A program made the position numbers and the translations under genes. This document shows, one piece after another, positions 49,590-54,273 of a DNA stretch of 54,273 bases. The DNA lies in NCBI GenBank assembly GCA_022510605.1, contig JAFLTB010000008.1:1-54273 (forward strand), read 5' to 3'. Origin of the DNA: Lachnospiraceae bacterium. GTDB lineage: Bacteria > Bacillota > Clostridia > Lachnospirales > Lachnospiraceae. The notes under the pieces are model-generated. The model had not been told where the DNA came from and did not search any database. It saw nothing but the letters and a program-made list of their open reading frames with translations. Within the stretch, counting starts at the first letter, position 1. Each line of letters starts with the position of its first letter.

Positions 49590-52500
49590 ATGTCCTTATT
49601 TCACTGGGCAACATCACGAGGTGACAGAATGGGAAAAAGCGATTGCAAGAAACACAAATTGCTGCGGCGCGGAGTGAAAAAGAGAATGATGGCCTTATTC
49701 ATGACGGCAGTCATGCTCTTTGGCTGTGCATATAATGCGGCGCCTCCGGCGGAGGCTTTCCAGGTGGAGAAGTCTCTGAGAGAGCCGGTGGTAGGGTTGG
49801 GCCTCCGGAAGAAGATAAAGTCTGCCGCTATTGGGAGTCTGACCGCATTTGGAAATAAAGTTGTCGGGAGTCTGATTACCGGCATTGCCGGTGAGATTGA
49901 CGAGGCGACGGGCGGTACCGGGGCCTCAAAGATTGCCAACTGGATCAACACGTGGGTTCTTGGAAATAATTCCCTTGTTGGGAAATTAATGCAGGTGGAG
50001 GAACTCTGTCAGGATATTCTCGACGAAGTGCATGAGGTGGAAGCTAAGATTGATGACACATCTTCCACAGTGGAGGAGATGCTGGCCAGGCAAAACCAGT
50101 CGGGTGCCTACGACCGGATGAATGACGAATGGGAAAGAGCGGCAGTGCCACAGACGGAGGATGTCAATAATGCCCTGGCAGCTTTTCGGGATTATTTGAG
50201 TGCGGCCAGAGATTACAAGGATAATCCAGGCAGCACCAGCAAAGAGAACGCATATGAAAAGGCGCAAAAAACTTACAGAGACAAGCTGATTGACATATAT
50301 AAGGGTCATGGAGACGATAAGGAGATGGCCGATGAGGATGAGGTCCTAAAGGGTGCCATGACCAGTTACACCATTGGTTCCGCCATCAAGAATGATCTTG
50401 CGTATATGATAGACAGGCTGGGCGGCACGGACGAGGACAGAATGAATTATATGGACTATACAGCCCAGGCGGCCTATATGTCTATGATGTTTGCGGGAGA
50501 CCAGTACGAATATATCTCAGCCCAGGTGAAAAACCAGCTGCTGCAGATTTGTCTGATGGAGTTTATGTATATGGACTATTTGTCATGGCAGGGTGAGTAT
50601 CTGATGGAAAACTGCAAAAATGATGAGAATTACGACCGGTATATGTTGATTTATAAAGCACTGCTGGAGGAATTCAACGGTTTGTACAACGAAGAATTTC
50701 TGGAGGAGGCAGGTGCTTTAATGACACGGCCGATTCATTTTAATCCTGACAACCCCAGGGCCACCACTCATCTGTACACTTACATGCAGCCCCGTAATGA
50801 GCATTCCAGTGATGAGCAGTCCGGTGATGAGTTGCCCATGCCGGTATACAGCGATGAGGATGTCAGAAGAACCTTTTACCAGCGGGGCATATTGAACGAG
50901 GATGGGACGGTCACTGCCGTCTGGTTTATGACAGATGAAGAGGGATTCCAGGCAAAGGATCTGCCAAATGATTATTCAAAGCATTATAATTGGAATGATT
51001 CTGTTACCGATGAAGCTTCCGGCAAGTCTACCCAAAATGACTGGCTTCAGGCAGGGACACGGGCCGATGGTGTGCTGAGCAAGATGCTTTCCTCCAATGC
51101 CTTCCGGGCAGCGGGGAGCCAATTTTCAAGTGTCCTGGCTCCGGAACTATTGGGAAAGGTCAAAGACCAAAGCAAGAAATATATTGTTATAGGTCAGAGT
51201 GGTAGTGATTATGTGATTGTTGATATGGATGCGCAGATGGCGGAAGGAGAATTAGTGACTGAGACCTGGAGTCATAAGCAGGTGACAGATTCCGACAAGA
51301 ATTTATATTACCAGTTAGTGCTGGGGCCGGCAGAAGGTAAAAAATATCATGTATGGCTGGAGGCTGCAGACAACGTTGGGGATAAAAATGAATGTACTGT
51401 CCGGGACGCTTCTGGCAACAGCGGCACCTGCATTGCCACCACAGCAGAGACAGGGATCTTTACTCTCGAATTTCCGAGGAATAAAAAAGATGCAGATGGC
51501 AATCCCCTGGTTCCGGTGGCGATAAAGGCGGCCTGCTATGAGAATGCTCCGGGAGACAGTGAGAATAACTCATATGACCACGAAAGTGCTATGAAAAGGG
51601 AAAACCGGGTGAAAAATGAGGCCACCGAATATACGATGTTTGGTTATAATGAACTCCAGAATATTATGGACGATGATTCCTCATCGGATACGGTATCCAT
51701 TCCGAATATACCGATCCCCTACACTGCGGATATGCGGATGGAAGTAGTCTATGAGAAACCGGTGTATGCGGACGGTGATAAGCCGATGACCCTTGAGTTG
51801 GATTCGGAAAAGAATCAGTTGAAGGTTTCCTTCCACACGGACATCAATGCAAAAGAAGCTGAGATTACTGTTGCCAGGGAAGAAAATTTTCAGGATGTTA
51901 TGTATCACGAGGTAAAGGATGTTAAGGAAAAAACAGACGACGAGATTACGTTGGACATTGATCCAAAGGAGGTCGGCCTTCACACACTTTATGTGAAGGT
52001 GCAGTCTCTGGATGAGCGGGATTATGGCGTTGTATATGGTCCTGAACAGGTGGGTACTGTTGAGCCTGAGCCAGTACCGGAAATCACAGCAAAGCAGGTG
52101 TCTCTGGGAACTGTGGAAGTGGCAGTATCAGGAGAAATGCAGGATACAACCGGGGTTGTGGTAGAGGCATGTGCGAAGCCTGATTTTCCGGACGGGGAGA
52201 TTCGTACCCAGAGTATATTGAACAAAGACGGCACGGATGTTTTCCAAGGCGGCACAGTCACTTTCAGCAATCTTGCCACAGCGGGAACCTGGTATTTCCG
52301 AACCAGTTATCTGGACCAGAAAGGGAATACTGTCCGCTGGTGCACGAGTGAAGAGGTAAATATCTTTTCCCCGGCGGATGGCATTGAGAGCATCCAGGTG
52401 ATCTCACCATCTGCTGTAAAGGTTACGGCGGATAGGGTGGACAGTGAATCGGAAATTGGCGGATATATCTTTCGTGCAGGTACATATTACAAGGATACAT

Positions 52501-54273
52501 CTTCTGAGGATGCCACCGATGCGGTCATGGAAAGACAGGATGCGGAGGTGGAAGTTCTGCCCGGAACTACTGAGAGTGCGGAGGACAGGACTTATACGTT
52601 TACAGATTTGTCTCCCGTGGAGTGGAATTTTACGGTTCAGACCTACAGAGAGCTGGAAAATGGAGAAACGTACAGCCCGATTGTAGACATACAGACCATC
52701 TCCCTGGCACCGGAGGGCTCGGATGACGATCTGATACTTTCCCGCACAGGGCAGGGCCAAATCAAGGTGGACTGGAACGTAAGTGATTACAGCACCACCT
52801 GCTGGGATATTTATGTCAATGGCGAACTAAAATGTTCGAAGGTAAGTGGGGAACAGGTGATCACTGGTCTGATTCCTGGAAATATCGATGTGGAAGTACG
52901 AAATTTTGCTAAGGAGCCAAATACGGATAAATATGTCCAGGGCAATGGGGGCAAAAAGAGTATTAATCTGATGCCACAGGCTGCCATTGCTTCTGTGGGC
53001 ATGGCGGCGAAAGGAACAGTCCGCACGGAGTTGGAAACCGGCGATTCGGATACATTCTATACCTATACGCTTTATGATGAGGAACACAATCAGGTAGCCA
53101 CAGAGGATACGAATGCATCCGTGTGTGAATTTAGGGAAGTTCCGGAGGGATTCTGCACGGTAGAGGTGACACCTTATTACAAGACGGCAGGAGGAAACAA
53201 TATTATTGGTGAAACTGTCACAAGTGACATGTTTGGTACAGGGGCGCCACGGCTGGAACATGTATACCTGGATCCCTTCCTTACCGATAAGGATTCCGGC
53301 AGTACCTCGCCCCTGCTGATATCTGTCCAATCCGGGGAAAATGTCAAGGCGGTGGAGATGGAGCTCTCCACGGATGATAAATTTACCGAGCCGGAGCAGG
53401 TACAAAACAACAGCCAATTGGGCGTTGTAATGGTTAAGCCCGGCGACACGGTTTATTTAAGAATGCGCTCTGTGTGGAGTGCTCCGGAGGGCGGAGAGGA
53501 CTTTAGCAGCGATTGGTCTGACACTGTAACCATCGATCTTTCAAAGACGCAGAAATATTACAACATTCTCAATCAGCTTATGGATGAGGGCAATCTGGAA
53601 TTTCTCTGGGATGAGACCGGAGAGAAGCTGAGTATCCGCATACCGGAGGAACTGACAGCAGAAGATGGCAGCAAAGCAGATTATGCAGGGCTTCGTGTCA
53701 GGCTGACCCGGACTTCCCAGCCCGGCAATACAATTGTGGATGAGTATGCGGAGGGGAATGAAATTGTAATTTCGGGATTGGACAAAAGCCAGACCTATTA
53801 TGCCTGGGTTACACTGTATGGTTATGGGGATAAGGAAAAGAAGATACTTTTAAATGGAAAATATGTGGGACCTGTCGATGTGAAAAAACAGACGACAGAT
53901 CCGGGGAAGGATGACCCAGGAACGGATTCGGATAAAAAAGACCCGGGGGCGACAGCCACTCCGGTGCCGACGACAAAGCCGACCCAGCCCCCTGCCCAGA
54001 CTCCGACACCGACACCAAAAGATACCACCGGCCTGGAAAAGGGTGAAAAGGCCACAGCGGGCAGCGGCTCCACGAAGGCAGTCTACAAGGCCACAGGCAA
54101 GAGTACCGTTACCTACCTAAAGACCAAGGTGAAGAAGTCCGCTAAGAAGGCAACAGTCCCGGCCACCATAAAGATTAAGGGCAAAAAATATAAGGTGACA
54201 AAGATAGCCAAAGGAGCTTTTAAGGGACATAAGAAACTAAAGACTGTCATTGTAAAGGCAAAGGGGCTGACGA
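49590..54273 (+). CDS. Very large secreted surface protein, 3' end cut by window
   Basis: Open for 1561 codons to the window edge. The ATG at 49590 has AAAGGAG five bases upstream; a second in-frame ATG at 49629 has GAGGTG and is possible. A basic start is followed by a hydrophobic segment with a lipobox-like LFGC, then AEA; it may be a lipoprotein or a signal-peptidase I substrate. About 50-500: helical, acidic, with no known family. About 680-1400: repeated beta-sandwich, fibronectin-III-like stretches (for example YYAWVTLYGYGDKEK; TFTDLSPVEWNFTVQ). Then a Thr/Pro linker, and a Lys-rich BspA/LRR_5 start (ATIKIKGKKYKVTKIAKGAFKGHKKLK). Probably an adhesin or matrix protein. No catalytic motif recognised. 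Confidence 0.8.
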   Translation, partial: MSLFHWATSRGDRMGKSDCKKHKLLRRGVKKRMMALFMTAVMLFGCAYNAAPPAEAFQVEKSLREPVVGLGLRKKIKSAAIGSLTAFGNKVVGSLITGIAGEIDEATGGTGASKIANWINTWVLGNNSLVGKLMQVEELCQDILDEVHEVEAKIDDTSSTVEEMLARQNQSGAYDRMNDEWERAAVPQTEDVNNALAAFRDYLSAARDYKDNPGSTSKENAYEKAQKTYRDKLIDIYKGHGDDKEMADEDEVLKGAMTSYTIGSAIKNDLAYMIDRLGGTDEDRMNYMDYTAQAAYMSMMFAGDQYEYISAQVKNQLLQICLMEFMYMDYLSWQGEYLMENCKNDENYDRYMLIYKALLEEFNGLYNEEFLEEAGALMTRPIHFNPDNPRATTHLYTYMQPRNEHSSDEQSGDELPMPVYSDEDVRRTFYQRGILNEDGTVTAVWFMTDEEGFQAKDLPNDYSKHYNWNDSVTDEASGKSTQNDWLQAGTRADGVLSKMLSSNAFRAAGSQFSSVLAPELLGKVKDQSKKYIVIGQSGSDYVIVDMDAQMAEGELVTETWSHKQVTDSDKNLYYQLVLGPAEGKKYHVWLEAADNVGDKNECTVRDASGNSGTCIATTAETGIFTLEFPRNKKDADGNPLVPVAIKAACYENAPGDSENNSYDHESAMKRENRVKNEATEYTMFGYNELQNIMDDDSSSDTVSIPNIPIPYTADMRMEVVYEKPVYADGDKPMTLELDSEKNQLKVSFHTDINAKEAEITVAREENFQDVMYHEVKDVKEKTDDEITLDIDPKEVGLHTLYVKVQSLDERDYGVVYGPEQVGTVEPEPVPEITAKQVSLGTVEVAVSGEMQDTTGVVVEACAKPDFPDGEIRTQSILNKDGTDVFQGGTVTFSNLATAGTWYFRTSYLDQKGNTVRWCTSEEVNIFSPADGIESIQVISPSAVKVTADRVDSESEIGGYIFRAGTYYKDTSSEDATDAVMERQDAEVEVLPGTTESAEDRTYTFTDLSPVEWNFTVQTYRELENGETYSPIVDIQTISLAPEGSDDDLILSRTGQGQIKVDWNVSDYSTTCWDIYVNGELKCSKVSGEQVITGLIPGNIDVEVRNFAKEPNTDKYVQGNGGKKSINLMPQAAIASVGMAAKGTVRTELETGDSDTFYTYTLYDEEHNQVATEDTNASVCEFREVPEGFCTVEVTPYYKTAGGNNIIGETVTSDMFGTGAPRLEHVYLDPFLTDKDSGSTSPLLISVQSGENVKAVEMELSTDDKFTEPEQVQNNSQLGVVMVKPGDTVYLRMRSVWSAPEGGEDFSSDWSDTVTIDLSKTQKYYNILNQLMDEGNLEFLWDETGEKLSIRIPEELTAEDGSKADYAGLRVRLTRTSQPGNTIVDEYAEGNEIVISGLDKSQTYYAWVTLYGYGDKEKKILLNGKYVGPVDVKKQTTDPGKDDPGTDSDKKDPGATATPVPTTKPTQPPAQTPTPTPKDTTGLEKGEKATAGSGSTKAVYKATGKSTVTYLKTKVKKSAKKATVPATIKIKGKKYKVTKIAKGAFKGHKKLKTVIVKAKGLT

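Noticed and set aside
1..54273. Insertion sequences, prophage, defence or toxin-antitoxin genes
   Set aside because: No transposase, integrase, nuclease-defence or paired small toxin genes were recognised; base use and gene density are even.

Overview
The window looks like chromosome of a motile, plant-glycan-using Lachnospiraceae (Clostridia; Roseburia/Eubacterium/Butyrivibrio-like). The reasons are an mbl-flhO-flhP-rod-binding cluster, a comF-yvyF pair, a SCIFF peptide with its radical SAM maturase, BspA-type surface proteins, a GH10 xylanase, a GH36 alpha-galactosidase, purine rods typical of Firmicutes, and strong AGGAGG ribosome sites with TTGACA/TATAAT promoters. It is nearly all core genome. 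I see no transposase, integrase, phage gene, CRISPR array or toxin-antitoxin pair. Assignments rest on reading motifs by eye; no database was searched.

Layout. 1-13 kb: a secreted GH10 xylanase (5' end cut by the window) converges on purA. A minus-strand block follows: two tandem BspA-like leucine-rich-repeat paralogues (one membrane-anchored, one secreted), recJ and a family 2 glycosyltransferase. Then come prmA (+), an O-antigen-ligase-like polymerase (-) and tRNA-Leu(UAG) (-). 13.3-15.1 kb: scfA-scfB, a ranthipeptide (SCIFF) precursor and its maturase. 15.2-18.4 kb: mbl, flhO, flhP and a rod-binding protein, the order known in Bacillus. 18.4-24.4 kb: recD2, comF, yvyF, then cvfB and an acyl-ACP thioesterase (-), ridA and the small motility protein yjfB (-). 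24.5-29.1 kb: a secreted SH3/NlpC-P60 peptidase and a YfhO membrane protein.

29.1-37.8 kb: a 518-base structured intergenic region with three perfect DnaA boxes and a 60-nt hairpin, then hpf, secA, prfB (with a programmed frameshift), cheW, homoserine dehydrogenase, an apgM-type probable homoserine kinase and a YhfC-like membrane protein. secA to yhfC are closely spaced on one strand and probably one long transcript. 37.9-41 kb: a cheY and CheX-like pair (-), aroC, a small hypothetical gene, and a Cys/Gly-rich small protein (-). 41-49.3 kb: a secreted GH3-like protein that has lost its catalytic residues, then purC-purF-purB, alpha-galactosidase and an rRNA-methyltransferase-like gene. 49.6 kb to the end: a very large secreted surface protein, cut by the window end.

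Themes. Chemotaxis and motility genes are scattered among housekeeping genes (cheW between prfB and hom; cheY/cheX beside aroC; yjfB beside ridA). Cell-surface proteins with Thr/Pro linkers and Lys-rich modules bracket the window. The most interesting items are the SCIFF pair with an inverted repeat against its promoter, the UAA-type prfB frameshift site, the DnaA-box cluster away from any dnaA, the duplicated 52-nt element flanking hpf, the catalytically degenerate GH3 protein, and a 14-bp palindrome on the purA start site. None is clearly a wholly new system.
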